Below the pieces are notes generated by a model, which was not told the origin of the DNA, ran no database searches, and saw only the letters and a list, made by a program, of their open reading frames with translations. Below are positions 6,037-6,142 of a stretch of 6,142 nucleotides of DNA, piece by piece (the stretch's first letter is position 1; every line of letters begins with the position of its first letter). This DNA comes from Legionellaceae bacterium (GTDB lineage Bacteria > Pseudomonadota > Gammaproteobacteria > Legionellales > Legionellaceae), in contig CANJFK010000078.1 of NCBI GenBank assembly GCA_947473535.1, positions 1 through 6,142 of the forward strand, read 5' to 3'. Position numbers and translations under genes: made by a program.

Positions 6037-6142
6037 ATGAGTACCATCTTGCTCGTTTTATTGATATTATTACTTGTGGGCGGTTTACCACACTGGGGCT
6101 ATAGTCGAGGCTGGGGATATGGTCCTTCCGGTCTTTTAGGAA
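6037..6142 (+). CDS. DUF3309-type small membrane protein (partial, 5' part)
   Basis: The first 35 codons of a small gene cut by the right edge. It begins MSTILLVLLILLLVGGLPHWGYS and continues RGWGYGPSGLLG. This matches the DUF3309 pattern: a short protein of about 50 residues with a leucine/isoleucine-rich first membrane helix, a conserved LP-W-YSRGWGYGPSG turn, and a second hydrophobic segment expected just beyond the window. Its function is unknown; a small inner-membrane protein is the reasonable inference. The ribosome site AAGGAAG (6024-6030) lies 6 bases before the ATG, and a separate promoter is visible upstream. Family assignment is from the recalled motif and would be settled by the missing second half. 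Confidence 0.8.
   Translation, partial: MSTILLVLLILLLVGGLPHWGYSRGWGYGPSGLLG

Noticed and set aside
1..6142. A new multi-gene system (defence, secretion, biosynthetic) or CRISPR, tRNA or rRNA.
   Set aside because: Every intact gene belongs to a well-known housekeeping family, and the leftover regions are explained by the IS, the tag remnant and short promoters.

Overview
The window looks like a chromosomal segment of a gammaproteobacterium with moderately AT-rich DNA. Two things support this. The Dut, SSB and CoaBC proteins are very close to the Escherichia coli family pattern. The block radC (minus) diverging from coaBC-dut-algC (plus) is the classical gammaproteobacterial arrangement, with the Pseudomonas-like variant of a phosphomannomutase/phosphoglucomutase after dut. 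The gene decay and insertion sequence at the left end would fit a host-associated lineage of the Legionella/Coxiella type, but that placement is inference only.

Left part (1-1574), a decay zone. Bases 1-147 are the 3' end of an ISAs1-family insertion sequence: the last 41 codons of its transposase on the plus strand, then a terminal inverted repeat ending in GCCCTG. It sits inside a minus-strand, signal-peptide-bearing amidase gene whose C-terminal part is therefore cut off. Immediately upstream of the amidase, and too broken to appear as an open reading frame, is the remnant of tag (3-methyladenine DNA glycosylase I). It carries two in-frame TAA codons and has lost its 3' third.

Middle part (1575-2812), genome maintenance. 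ssb (single-stranded DNA-binding protein) and radC (JAB/MPN-domain protein) lie on the minus strand and look intact. tag would have been the next gene after ssb on the same strand, so this was probably once a radC/ssb/tag DNA-maintenance cluster.

Right part (2813-6142), nucleotide, cofactor and sugar-phosphate metabolism. coaBC (coenzyme A synthesis), dut (dUTPase) and an algC/manB-type phosphohexomutase form a tight plus-strand operon; dut and algC directly abut (TAAATG). After a 73-base gap holding a good promoter candidate and two inverted repeats, a small hydrophobic DUF3309-type gene begins and runs off the right edge.

I see no evidence of a new multi-gene system, CRISPR array, tRNA or rRNA. 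The most informative content is the layered decay at the left (point mutations and truncation in tag, an IS insertion in the amidase) and the palindromic promoter in front of the DUF3309 gene.
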